Below, in pieces: positions 23,858 to 35,005 of a stretch of 64,000 nt of DNA. Source of the DNA: Rostratula benghalensis. Taxonomy: Eukaryota > Chordata > Aves > Charadriiformes > Rostratulidae. The stretch spans positions 4,766,175-4,830,174 of the forward strand of contig VXAI01000028.1 of assembly GCA_013399305.1 (NCBI GenBank), given 5' to 3'. The notes beneath the pieces are model-generated. The model made no database searches. It worked only from the letters and a program-made list of their open reading frames with translations, and had not been told where the DNA came from. A program made the position numbers and the translations under genes. Position 1 is the stretch's first letter; each line of letters begins with the position of its first letter.

Positions 23858-26800
23858 CAAAGATCAAAACCAAAATTATATTATTATTTCATGGTTTTAT
23901 GTTTAAAAACTTTATTTTGCCTGGGGGGTGGGGGGACCAGAATACCTAAATATTGCTCCTTTTTGCTATTTTAGAATTAGCAAGGATTTAAAGCCTGAGT
24001 CATTTAGGGTTTTTTTAAAACTTCAGAAGATGTACACTGGGAATTGTCATGCATTTTCTGAAAGCAAGAATAGTTACTGTTCTTCCTTTGGAGTAGAGGG
24101 AGAACCAGTGAGCTTTAGCTGACACTAAAAGGTTTCTCTGAGTCAGTGGTTTGTGTGCATGTAAGATTTTCTGTAGGAAAAACGACCATAATAACTTATA
24201 AGATCATATTTGGTGTCACCCTGAAGAAAATAGGCCTTTTTACCTCTTTGAACTGTAAGAGCGGTTTTGAAAGTAGCTCAATATTACTGTGATGAAATAC
24301 ACTACAATTGAAGTAGGACTATTTGAGCTAAGAATGAAAGGACTTTTTCCCGATAACTTAATATACTTTCGTTTGCTGCAGGTATGAGCCATAGTTAAGA
24401 TAAAAGGCAATACTATGAAAAGATGTGTAGTTTGGTGCATTTAAGCCCTTTATAATTCATATCTCCCTGGAGTACGCTCAGAAATAGAAAGCATACTGAA
24501 GACAGGTAATTTCAGTCCTGTTATAAGATCTTGAGATAGCAATATTGAACATTAAAGCCATAGATATAAAATAAACCAAACACATCATTGGAAGCAACTG
24601 AAATAGTTTTGTTCAATGTGGTTTTCCCATCAAATGATATGTAATCTCCCCTTTTGGATCATGTGTGTCTGAGTCAAACCCTTGAGTAACTGACAAGAGT
24701 TCCTTGTTGTTTCTAGTTTCTTCAGGTTCTGGAAATCCAATAAGTTGGAGCTTTATTTTTCTAGTGGAAAGAATATGTAAATTATAACAATTTGAATTAA
24801 TTATGTGTAATACTTCGCTTATGCCCTTTCCAAATGTAGAAGCATAGCTTTTACACCTGCTCATGGACAACTTGCCTGTTTCAAACTGTCCCTTATGCCT
24901 GTAAGGGAAGATATGAGGTATAAAACTAGACATTTTCTCTGAAAGATATTGTGGGATGGTTATTATTTTCTTTTAATTTTAAGTCACATTACCCTCTTTC
25001 TGCCCTGGCTTTCCATCCAAAAGAAGCCTTGAAATGAGTTCACCTACATGCATTTTTCTGTAAACTGTGAAAAAAGGAACTTTTCTGTTTGCTTTGTCCT
25101 CATCTTGCTACTCAGGAACTGTATTTCTGATCAAGTTTCAATTGCCATAAGAGACAAATTATACCTTTCTTCTTCCTATTCATGAAAACTTTGGTATAAA
25201 TCTACCTGGGAGGGAAGAGGGCAGAGAGAAGGAAGTCTTGTCTCCCATGTTGCAGGTTCGGGCTGGGACAGAAAGCAGACAAGGTTAGCTGTTGCCTGCC
25301 ACCCTGGAGCCTTTTCTTTGCATATGTCCTTCTCCTAAATCAAGCTGGGCTCATGCAAAGACACATGAGTGCGTGAGGAGCTTGGGAGGGGCCCTCAAGT
25401 GTCACAAGGTAACCTGAAGCTGGATACTGGGCCCCCCTGGTACGAGCAGCAGAATTAAATGTCTAACACTGTGTGACCTCCTTCTGATCATAAGGTTGTG
25501 ACATGAGAAAATTGTGCTACATGTCATATTGAAAGGAAAACTCTTTGCATCTGTAGCTTCAGCCCAGGATGAGGAAACAATGGTGATAAACGTACAGCTC
25601 ATGGGGAGGCCCAAATAAAAAGCCTGCAAGCTGAAATTACAGTCAGTTACCTATGGCATGTAAAACAAGTTTTATAGACCTTCTGAAAGATGTGCTTAAC
25701 TCTGAGATGTTCTTGATGGTAGGAAAATGGCAAAGCAACTTTATTGTCTCTGCTTCTGCTTGCTTCTTCTTGTCTCCGTTCCACTTCATCTCACACTTCC
25801 CTTTTGTTAATCACTCAGAAAGCACCGTTTTCCTAGCACCTACTACCCTATAAGTGTCTCTTTCTTTCCACCTGCTTCCTTAAAGATTAGTTTCATGTTA
25901 TGATCCACCAAAATAACCCATCTAACACCTAGCTGCAGAGATTGCAGTAGCAGTTTCACATCACTGAGAAAATCCCATCAAAGCCGGAAATTGTTTTCTT
26001 TATGTGAGTGGCAAGGCAATTACTGAGCTGAGTGACATGGGCAGAGGAGTGCGTTTGCACTAGAAGCTATTGCTTTAGCAGAAACTTCTGGCAGGAAAGC
26101 AGTGACTGACTGACATCCTTTGGCTTATTATTATGGGCCTTGCTTAAATGCAGTAGAAGCAATGACTGTTACTGTATTTCTAATCAACAAAGTGTTATGC
26201 CAGTAATTAGGTTTCAACTGACTTGCATCTCCTTTCTAGGCATTAATTGGAGGAAGACATGCAGATTGCTGGTTAATAATAGAACAGTTATAGTTCTATA
26301 ATCACTTTCTTCATGTTCATCAATTTGTTTGATTGCTTGTGTGGCAAACATTTGATCCTGCATGTGTCTGTTTAGCTATCAGACTGTTTTATAAACCTCA
26401 TTGTTTATCAGGTTAGTGACATCTTAAGGTGCCACAACTTGCAGAGCCTAATAGCAGCACATGTAGAACTTTATTTTGCAAAACAGACAGAGTGAGGCCT
26501 TTCAAAGAAAGCTCCAGATTGTCCAAACCACATATGGATGTCAGAAACAGGAACAGTGTGAGCTGTATGCTGAACCTATTTTAAACTCCCACTCACGATT
26601 TCCAAATGCAGCACTCTGTCAGAGAGCAGGCTTAGAGAATTTTGGGAACTATATTGCTTGTGTAAATAAAGGCTCCAGAAATCTGGTCTGGCAAAAGTGT
26701 GAATATTTATATTAGCTGCTTATGGTTGTGCAATTACAACTGGAACCCAATGGACAGGTGCAATTAGATTATGGCTAACTGCAGAACACAAGTACAATAT

Positions 26801-27721
26801 TTACCACCCACAGAGATCCAAAAGTTTGCAAAGGCATTTTCATTGTTTTGTAAGGGCTCTAGGAGCAGAGGAAATACCCACGTATTGCTTGGGAGATGCA
26901 TGCTTCATCTGATGACCCACATTGGCTATTCTACAGACCTTGGGGCCACAAAAGCCAAATCCAAATGCACTTTCCCTTTCAGTTGGTGTTGCTTAGAGGA
27001 GATAAGCTCTGCATTACTGCAAGTTTCAGTCCGTTCTGCACCTACTCATTTGCAGCTGCTTGGAATATTCCATCTGGCCACATATTAACAAATTGTCAAG
27101 TCTGTTACTGAAATAAGAACCAAACACCCATTCCCTATGCCTGGGCTTTAGTCAGTATTATCAGCCCTCCATAGATGAAGTCCTGTCCTTGGCATTTTTC
27201 TAGGGTGCGTTGTACTTCCACATTTCTAGTGGACCAAAAATAAAAGTATTGAGGCAGAGTCAACAAATCTTTATATAAAAGAAACTAAGCCATTAGGCTT
27301 AGGTAAGCTACTTTCTTACATCTCCTGGGGAAAGAGAAAACTGCTTGGGAATAATAGTATCGGAGTGTGGAGAAAAAAAAAGAGTTAATCAGAAATCCAC
27401 ATGTATGTTTTATTTATACAAAAGTGAAATATTGTTTCTTATAACAGCTGATTTGAGGTTTATAAATGGAGGCTCTGGGTAGTTCTTTATTCACTAGGTG
27501 ACCGACATAGACAGGAGTCAGCTGGTTTGAACTTTTGTGCCTTTGTGATTGCATAGGGTTGCTGCATGCTGCCCGCGAGCCTCCTTATCTAGCAGGGAAA
27601 AAGGAACTTGCTTAATTCTGTTTTTCCTCTTGTTACACCTTTATACAAATGACTCTCCATAAACTTGCAGTTTGTTTCTAATCCATTCCTTGCAATATTT
27701 CTTTGAGAAAAAACCATGAAA
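23858..27721. other. Unique noncoding sequence, no gene seen
   Basis: No coding or mobile-element homology recognised. The segment 25195-25440 is more GC-rich than the rest. The patch 26120-26300 is simple-repeat-poor with several AATTAG/TTAAT cores and could be conserved noncoding DNA. Overlapping short open frames occur near 26771-27111 in two plus-strand frames and look like chance. Confidence 0.55.
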
Positions 27722-27884
27722 TAGCCCAGAGAGGTTGTGAAGTCTCCTTCTCTGGAGACATTCAAAACCTGTCTGGACGCGTTCCTGTGTGACCTGATCT
27801 AGATGTTCCTGCTCTGGCAGGGGGATTGGACTAGATGATCTTTCAAGGTCCCTTCCAATCCCTGATAGTCTGTGATTCTGTGAA
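27722..27884 (+). mobile_element. CR1 LINE 3' end, 5'-truncated
   Basis: Plus-strand CR1 3' terminus. It starts within 'GCCCAGAGAGGTTGTG', continues through 'CTGGACGCGTTCCTGTGTGA' and 'GGGGGATTGGACTAGATGAT', then 'AGGTCCCTTCCAATCCCTGA', and ends with the family's short terminal repeat (CTGTGATTCTGTGAA). About 160 bases long, a typical short 5'-truncated target-primed insertion. It has no coding capacity of note. Similarity to the consensus is high by eye, suggesting moderate age. No clear target-site duplication is visible, as usual for CR1. Confidence 0.95.
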
Positions 27885-29360
27885 GTAAAAAGCCTTGATG
27901 CTCTGATGGTGTCTGCTTCTTCCTAGTCCCCATTTCTATGACTTTGCAGTAAGTAGACTTATTTTATATTTGAATCGCTGCTGGAATTCACACCACTGGG
28001 CAGAGTCTGGATATACCACAGTAAGCAATGGTGTGGGAGAGGCTTGGGAGGGGAGCGGGGGGGGAGTGGGTGTCTTGAAGACCAGCTGCTTGCGAGTAGC
28101 TCACAGTAGAACTCACGACCAGTGAAGGCAGTTGCTGACATCTCTTCTTCCTTTTGGAGATACAAAGCTGGGTACATTTCATGTAGACTTAGATTATTCC
28201 CAATGGTGTTTATTAGGCTTCTTTCACCTCCATCATAATTCCTGTAAAACCACAGTGTGTGAATGTGTTGTGATCTCTCAAGTTATATCCTCAAAGATAG
28301 GAAAGTACTATTCTACCATTCCGACTGAAGCTTCAGCTTCTCATTTAACTTTAAAGATGCCAAATTCAGTTCCCACTATTGTGAGGGGAGAGACCACTAC
28401 TTTTAAGAGGATTGTTCAGGCTGCTCTCTTTTGCACATAAAAGAAGCCTTGAAGAATTATAAACCTAGCTGAAGTTTACCTGTTATCTTAAAGAAATATT
28501 AGGTGCCAGGCTCTCAATGCCTCAGTCATAGAGAAAAGCTGCAGCCCAAGTCACCAGATTATCTTTCTTGCCCTAAAAGTGAACTGTGATTTCAGCAATA
28601 ATCTTTGTACACAGCGGTGCTCCATTAAATGACTACAGAAAATGAAAGGAATCTAGTCTAATGCTGAAAGACAAGAAAATGAGTAGTGTAGTAGTTCTTC
28701 TGAGTATTGCAGAGCCTCTTTACCTCAGCGGAGATTTGTGTTTTAGAAGAAATTAAAACTGTCTTGGGCAGGACTAGGAATTTTTGTTATAATGAAAGGT
28801 ACTATCCTGAAAGCACTGGGTATTTAAGGTTCTTACTCACTGCACACAGAACTGCAGAAAATTTAAAGATAAATAAATAATCATTGACTAGTAACAGCTG
28901 GCCATAACTTTTTCAGCCAACAGGCCTGAGTATCTTCTCTCTGTTTCTTCTTGATCATTGCTTTTAACTGATAACATACAGTTTATTTGTCATGGAGCCA
29001 ACCCAGCCTACCATATGCTTAAAATGTCTTTTCCCACTCATCTCTCTGGTGCAAGCACAAGCTGCTTGCGCCATGTTCTGGTAGAGGTAGGAAACATCCT
29101 CAGGAAATATATGTGCAAAGACAGAAGAGACTGTTGATTAAAATGCCAACATTGACTTCAAGATGTTGGCCTGGATACTTCTGGTACGTCCAGACTATGC
29201 CAAAACACCTTCACCTCCCTCCAGATGTAACATGCTCTGTAAATATTAACTATGTGATTTATTATACACTAATAATAAGACTTATCCTTCCTTTTTATTT
29301 CCAGGCTTTCTCTTTCTTCTTGTTTATCTGAATTACTTTCTCCCCTTTGACAGTTTGGTA
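27885..29360. other. Unique noncoding sequence between two CR1 copies
   Basis: No gene seen. It contains the G-quadruplex motif at 28046-28070. A plus-strand open frame (28132-28440) and two overlapping minus frames near 27960-28180 have no recognisable homology. Confidence 0.55.
28046..28070 (+). other. Canonical G-quadruplex motif
   Basis: GGG-A-GGGG-AGC-GGGGGGGG-AGT-GGG: four G runs of at least three with loops of 1, 3 and 3 bases. It meets the standard intramolecular G4 rule on the plus strand and is the clearest such motif of the window. Confidence 0.6.
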
Positions 29361-29848
29361 CCATAGAATCATAGAATTGTCTATATTGGAAGGGATCTTT
29401 GAGATAATTTAATCCAATCATCAGCCAACTGATAAAAAGCCACAACCATCACTAAACCATGTCACTAAGCATTATGTCAACCTGTTTTTTAAATATGTCC
29501 AGGAATGATGCCTCAACCACATCCCTGGGCGTGCCATTCCAATGCTTAGTAACCCTTTCCATGTAAACTTTTCTCCTGATATTCAATCTGAACCTCTCCT
29601 GGTGCAACTTGAAGCCACTTCCTCTTATCCTATTGACTGTGACTTGGGAGAACCAACCCCTGCCTCTTTACAACCTCCTTTCGGGTAGTTTTAGAGAGCG
29701 ATAAGGTCTCACCTAAGCCTCCTTTTCTTTAGGTTGAACAACACCTCTCTCAGCCTCTCCTCATAAGGTTTACTCTCCAGACCCCTCACCAGCTTAGTTG
29801 CCCTTCTCTGGACTCTCTCAGCACCTCAATGTCTTTTTTTTGTGTGTG

Positions 29849-30148
29849 TCAAGAGGCCCAAAACTGGACACAGTACTCCAGATGGAGCCTCGCCAGTACC
29901 AAGTAGAGGGGGACAATCACCTCCTGAGTTCTACTCACCATGCTGTTCCTGATGCAGGCCAGGATGCTGTTAGCTTTCTTGGCCACCTGGGCACACTGCT
30001 GGCTCATGTTCAACTGGCTGTGGTCCAACACCCCCAGGTCCTTTTCTGCCAGGCAGCTCTCCAGCCACTCTTCCCCAAGACTATATTGCTGCATGAGGTT
30101 GTTGTGACCCAAGTGCAGGATCTGGCACTTGACCTTGTTGAACCTCAT
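29849..30148 (-). pseudogene. CR1 ORF2 fragment, C-terminal to reverse transcriptase core
   Basis: A 99-residue fragment lying after the catalytic core (thumb-like and connection region) of CR1 ORF2. Family hallmarks are [18 protein letters not shown] at the start, then the AEKDLGVL stretch, the [10 protein letters not shown] segment and the [18 protein letters not shown] end. It is out of frame with the FADD motif upstream at 30241-30252, so at least one frameshift separates them. CR1 ORF2 normally has endonuclease and reverse transcriptase in one polypeptide for target-primed reverse transcription. Confidence 0.9.
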
Positions 30149-30240
30149 CCCACTGGCCTTGGCCCATCCATCCAGCCTTCCAGATCTCTTTGCAAAGCCG
30201 TTCTACCCTCCAGCAGATTGACGCTCCCACCTAGTTTAGT

Positions 30241-30819
30241 GTCATCTGCAAACTTACTGAGGGTCCACTTGATCTCTTTGTCCATTGATAAAGATGTTAA
30301 AGAGAACCACCCCTAGTACTGAGCCCTGTGGGACACCAATCATAACTGACCACCAACTGGATTTAACTCCATTTACCACCACTCTCTGGGCCTGGCCCTC
30401 CAGGCAATCTTTAACTCAGTGGAGAGTACTACCGTCCAAGCCAAGGGCAGCCAGTTTCTCCCAGAGGATATTGTGGGAGACTGTATCAAAGGCCGGTAAA
30501 CAACATCCTCAGCCTTCCCCTCATCCACCAAGTGGGTCACTTTGTCATAGAAGGAGATCAGATTTGTTAAGCAGGACCTGCCCCTCATGAACCTGTGCTG
30601 GCTTGGCCTGATCACTTGAATGTCCTTCATGCACTGCATAATGGCACTCAAGATCATCTGTCCCATGACCTTACCAGGCACTGAGGTCAGACTGACAGGC
30701 CTGTATTTCCCCGGATCATCCTTCTGACCCTTATTGTGGATAGGTACCACATTTGCTACAGGCCAGTTAGCTGGGACCTCCCCAGTTTGCCAGGACTGCT
30801 GGTAAATGATGAAAAGCAT
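30241..30819 (-). pseudogene. CR1 ORF2 reverse transcriptase remnant
   Basis: The N-terminal RT part is open from 30819: QQSWQTGEVPANWPVANVVP, then the GKYRPVSLTSVPGKVM motif, then RGRSCLTNLISFYDKVTHLVDEGKAEDVVY. Directly after DVVY, near 30490-30500, the plus strand is missing about 13-14 bases compared with the CR1 consensus. The missing bases would encode the heart of motif A (the DFSKA part of DFSKAFD, with the catalytic Asp), and the deletion shifts the frame. The catalytic FADD box of motif C is still readable at 30241-30252. A stop at about 30373 ends the open frame before it. The copy cannot make an active enzyme. Confidence 0.9.
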
Positions 30820-31429
30820 CTCAGTGAGCCAGCTCTTTCAGTACCCTTGGGTGGATCCCATCTGGCCCCATAGACTTGTTTATATTGAGGTGTTGGAGCA
30901 GGTCCCTCACCACCTCCCTATGGATTACAGGGGCTTCATTCTGCTCCCCCACCCCTATCTGCTAGCTCTGGTGTCTGAGTACTCCAGAAGCAATCTACTA
31001 CTAAAGACTGGGAAGGCATTAAGTACCTCTGACTTCTCCTCATCCTTTGTCACTATCTTACCTCCAGCATCCAATAGAGGATGGAGATTCTTCTGAGTCC
31101 TCCTCTTGTTACTGATATATTTCTAGAAATTCTTTTTATTGTTTTTAACTTCCAAAGCCAGGTTAAGTTCTAGTTGGACTTTGGCCTTTCTAATCTTTGC
31201 CCTACATAGCCTTATAGCACCTTTGTAATCTTACTGAGTGGCCTGCCTTTTTTCCTCAAAGACCATAAACTCTCCTTTTCTCTCTGAGTTGTGGCCATCT
31301 CTGTTCATTCAGCCATACTGGCCTTTTCCCCAGACAACTTGCTTTACAGTGCACAGGGGCAGCCTGTTTTAAGACTTCCTCCTTGAAAAACGTCCAGCCT
31401 TCTTGGACTCCTTTGTCCTTCAGGGCTGA

Positions 31430-31815
31430 CTACAAAGGGACTCTGTCAAGCAGGTTCTTGAAGAGACCACAGTCTGCCCTCTGGAACTCCATGATGGCAG
31501 TCTTGCTGGCTCCCCTCCTTGCTTCTCTGAGAATTGAGAACTCTATTAATTTATGGTCACTGTGCCCAAGATGGCTTCTAACCATCACGTCCCACACAAG
31601 TCTTTTTCTATTCACAAACAGCAGATCCAGCTGTGCTCCCTTACCAGCAGTGTCAGGAAGTTATCCCCAACACTGTCAGGACCCTCCTAGACTTTTCCCT
31701 CTCAGCTATATTTTGTGCCCAGCTGATATTTGGTAGGTTGAAGTCTTCCACCAGGACAAGGGCAAATGATCTTGAGACCTCGTGTAACTTCCTTGCAGTT
31801 CAAAAGGAAGAAGAT
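31430..31815 (-). pseudogene. CR1 ORF2 endonuclease C-terminal remnant
   Basis: The end of the APE-type endonuclease of CR1. The conserved SDH box is readable at 31553-31561 (context LGHSDHKLIEF), and the later RRADCGLF-like stretch (here FQRADCGLFKNLLDRVP) follows. The more N-terminal GDFN catalytic box is present as EDFN at 31738-31749 (context LVEDFNLP), so its Gly is replaced, and it lies in a different frame from SDH. At least one frameshift separates them. The N-terminal third of the domain is missing. Confidence 0.85.
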
Positions 31816-34723
31816 GGCTAATTCAAACATTAAGACTTCTGCTCAGATCAGATATTGTAGCTAGAACAGAAATACGAAGAAATTATTATAAAGACCTCTT
31901 TTAATACTGGATTTTAAAAGAAAATAAGCTCTCTTTTTCTACCGAGAACAACACCTCAGAACCAGTGAGGAAAAAAAGTCCCCACGTTTTCCCTAGATCT
32001 TCACCCTCCTTTGCTTGTTGGTGTGATGAGCTGCTGACACCAATAAATGTGTGAATACATGCCAGTTGTTACTTTTTTTTAAAAAAAAAACAGATGTCTT
32101 GTTTTAGCAGATAATCTTGGTCTTCTGTCATGTACTATTAGCATGTGCATAATTTCCTGTACACTCCTAAAGTGGTATAGTTTTGGGTATAGTTTTGATG
32201 GCTGATGTGTTTTGGTCCACACTTTTGCTTTCAATGAAATTGTAATTCTGATTTATACCAGTTGCTGAGCATCCCAGAAATAAATTTTTCTGATTTTAGG
32301 TCATCTAAGTAATTTTGAGGGTTTAGTGGTGTATAGGACTAGTGCAGGGTCTCTGCACAGGCAGGAGTAGATTCACAGGCAGTGATTTTGTAGACAAGAC
32401 TGTATTAAAAAGGTACTGTATCATGGGATGGATTGAATGCTTTCTTATTGTCTGTTGGAGTATATGTTGAATGTTTCATATCTAATGTTTCATATCCTCA
32501 GATCTATGGACAAAAACCTGAAATCTCTAGCCATTTTTCTAGAAAGTAACTTCATTTTTCATATATACTGAGGAGTTTCCTTAGGCTGTAGTTCAGCAGG
32601 AAGCTGCTTTTTAACTTCAAGACAGACAAAAATCTAGGGATGGGGGAGAAGCTAAATATTTATTGAAAACAAAGAAAATAAATTGATTTGCCTGTTAGAC
32701 TTCTGTCCTCTGGTCATCCCCTGGATGTTTCCAAGAGGAAACTACAGAACTGAGTAGTTTTCCTAATACCAAAGGAAAATGCAGCATCAAAGAGCATTAA
32801 TTTGTTTTGCTATTGTTACTTAAGTATAAACATATAGATTGGCCTGGAAGGCACTCAAAAGAGAAGATTCCCTGACAATGGCTCAAAGCAACCAGTCTTA
32901 GTTACTTACAGACTAATTCACACTAATTCACTGTGAATTGTGTTGAAATGACTGAACTGAAGCTGTTCTGAATCAGAGTTAAATTCCCTTTGCAAAAAGG
33001 TGCTTCCCAGCCCACTCAGTGTCTTTAAGACCTCTGAGGATGAGGCATCTTTCTTTTTGAGGTCACATAAGTTAAACAAGGAAACTTGTTATAGCAGCCT
33101 GGTTTTGTGAGTGTTTTCATTCCTGAAGTTACAAAATGTACTGTAGCACTTCCCTCTTTATTCCATTTCTTCCTTACAACCCTAAATAACTCTGTTATTC
33201 ACATTGGATGTTTGCAAATGTGGTAGTTCTTTGAATGTTTGCTATTCTGCATTGAGAGAGGACTAAGATTTCATTCAGCGGGTTAGTGATACGACTACAC
33301 TACATATAGAATTGGCTTCTATCTGTCAATTCGTCTTTATTATAATTATAATTATATATATATATATGCACATTCCATCTATATGAGATGTCAATGCTGT
33401 GATAATCACCGGGTTCTGGATAATTCAGGTGTGGATACTAGACAGGGTATGAGGAGGAGGGGTTTGTATGTCTAGAGTCTACACTCGGAGAGGACAGTTT
33501 CCACTGACATTAGTAGGCATTACTATCATTAATTCCACTTTTAGTTGAAGCTTTTGTCCTAGAAGGCTGTATGACCCTCTGTGTGCTTCCAAGCAACTGC
33601 ATTGTAGTGGTATGTCCCAGGTCTCTTTTCCTTGAGACGGAATAGGTGTGCTCTCAGTTTCAATGAAGTGACAGGATTTTCTTTCAGGGGTATTGCATAC
33701 GGGATGCCTCAGGCATCCTAAACTTTGTCAATATAAAGAGGATGGAGAAATTGGGCACCTCTAAGTAGTAAGAGGAGGAATGGATGCTCTTTCACAGTGT
33801 TTCTATGTTACTGTTCATATTCTTTGTTTCTAAAGTGGTACTTTGAAAAATAGTAGCTTACCTGGGTTATTTTTCCAGGTAACAGGCTTATAAATCTCCT
33901 TACAATTACTTCACTGTCTTTTCTGTCCAGTTTGATTTACCTTCCTGACCATATTTTTAGCTTGTACTTGATCTCACATTGATGTCTCTATGTGAATTAA
34001 CTGATTAAATTCTGGCTTGCAGAACAAATATTTGTTTTAGGCTTAACTTTTCCCTTCCTGCCTTTTTTCCAAATAAATATAGCCTACATCCTACTAACTT
34101 AAGAATGTAATTCCAAAAGAAAAAAAATTAGAACAGAAAACAAATTATACCTCCATCTCCATTATAACTCCACATGACTTGTTTCCCTCTGGAATCAATC
34201 CTGTGCTCCACACTATTTCTGAATCCTCATCATTCCCAGTAGCCTTATTGGTGGGACTGTGTTCAAGAACAGGCTAAGCTGGCTTTATGGAGTACACATC
34301 AACTCTAAACCCTGTGCATTGAAATGCCTTGTTTATGTAGAATGTGACATAAGGAAGGGCTGATTATGCCCTTTTTGACTGCAATAATATATATAAGATA
34401 GTTTATAAACCCAGATTTTTCTATGACGTAAAATATAATGTAACTAAAAAACTATAATGCAACTTAGAAAAAAACAACAATGGAGCTGTTATATACATGA
34501 AACACCATATCAGATTAATTAAATGGTAGCGAAGTGCACAAAGGTTATGTAGCACCTTGTATGTTGGTAAAGGATATTTGAAGGGCAAGCAAGGGTTGTC
34601 TTTTTTTCTTTTTCTTTCCTTCTCTGCTCTTTCATTTGTATTAAGAGTTGTGGAGTCTGAATTAACTCCTCATAAACTTGTTACCCTTGACTGGTTAAAA
34701 GGAAATGGCTAGACAGTCATTGG
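31816..34723. other. Unique noncoding sequence, no gene seen
   Basis: AT-rich with no gene homology. It holds small local duplications, such as AATGTTTCATATC repeated with a two-base offset near 32470-32497, and a palindrome AATTCAC-T-GTGAATT at 32925-32939. A polypyrimidine tract lies near 34600-34630. Confidence 0.55.
33337..33368. repeat. (TAAT)/(AT)n AT-rich microsatellite
   Basis: ATTATAATTATAATT followed by a pure (AT)n run. Confidence 0.8.
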
Positions 34724-34999
34724 TCAGGTTGGGAAGGACTGGCCTCTGTTCCTCTTTGGAACACAAATCCTTGATGACGTACTGTCCGATTTGAAGTCAG
34801 TTTGTGGTGTGGCATTTTGTTGCAGTTTGGTTTGGTTTTCCTTCAGTTTGTTTTTTTCCTGTAGGGCATTGTACATTTTCATGTTGAGGGATTTTTTCAT
34901 CCCAAGTCCTTGAGCTTCTAACTCTATCTCAACAATGTTACCTTTACATACAATTTTACTTTTCTTATCTTGGATGACTATTTGTTTTCCACAGCTCAT
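34724..34999 (-). other. Orphan 91-residue open frame with coding-like composition
   Basis: ATG-initiated frame from 34999 to a TGA at the left end. The translation is hydrophilic and rich in Lys, Asn and Gln, with a possible short amphipathic or coiled-coil stretch around residues 41-60 (YNALQEKNKLKENQTKLQQN) and a basic C-terminus ending KRNRGQSFPT. The composition resembles a soluble protein piece more than random AT-rich DNA, but I recognise no family. The opposite strand over this interval is not open. It could be a terminal exon, an old retrocopy fragment or chance. Confidence 0.2.
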
Positions 35000-35005
35000 T
35001 CTCAC

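Larger units (their letters stand above)
29361..31815 (-). mobile_element. CR1 LINE, about 2.45 kb, 5'-truncated and inactivated
   Basis: The element runs right to left. Its 3' end is at 29361, where the plus strand shows the complement of the CR1 terminal repeat (CCATAGAATCATAGAATTG). Going rightward come the 3' UTR, the C-terminal ORF2 region, the reverse transcriptase and part of the endonuclease, ending near 31815 where similarity to CR1 is lost. Missing are ORF1 and the N-terminal endonuclease. A full avian CR1 is about 4.5 kb. Coding parts are listed separately; they lie in different frames and contain stops, so no ORF2 product can be made. This is the most complete CR1 copy in the window. 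Confidence 0.95.

Noticed and set aside
23532..23974. Three overlapping plus-strand open frames that cross the N gap.
   Set aside because: They exist only because N is read as unknown residues and because homopolymer G/T has few stops.
29798..30316. A 172-codon plus-strand open frame.
   Set aside because: It is the antisense shadow of the CR1 ORF2 coding sequence, which reads on the minus strand.
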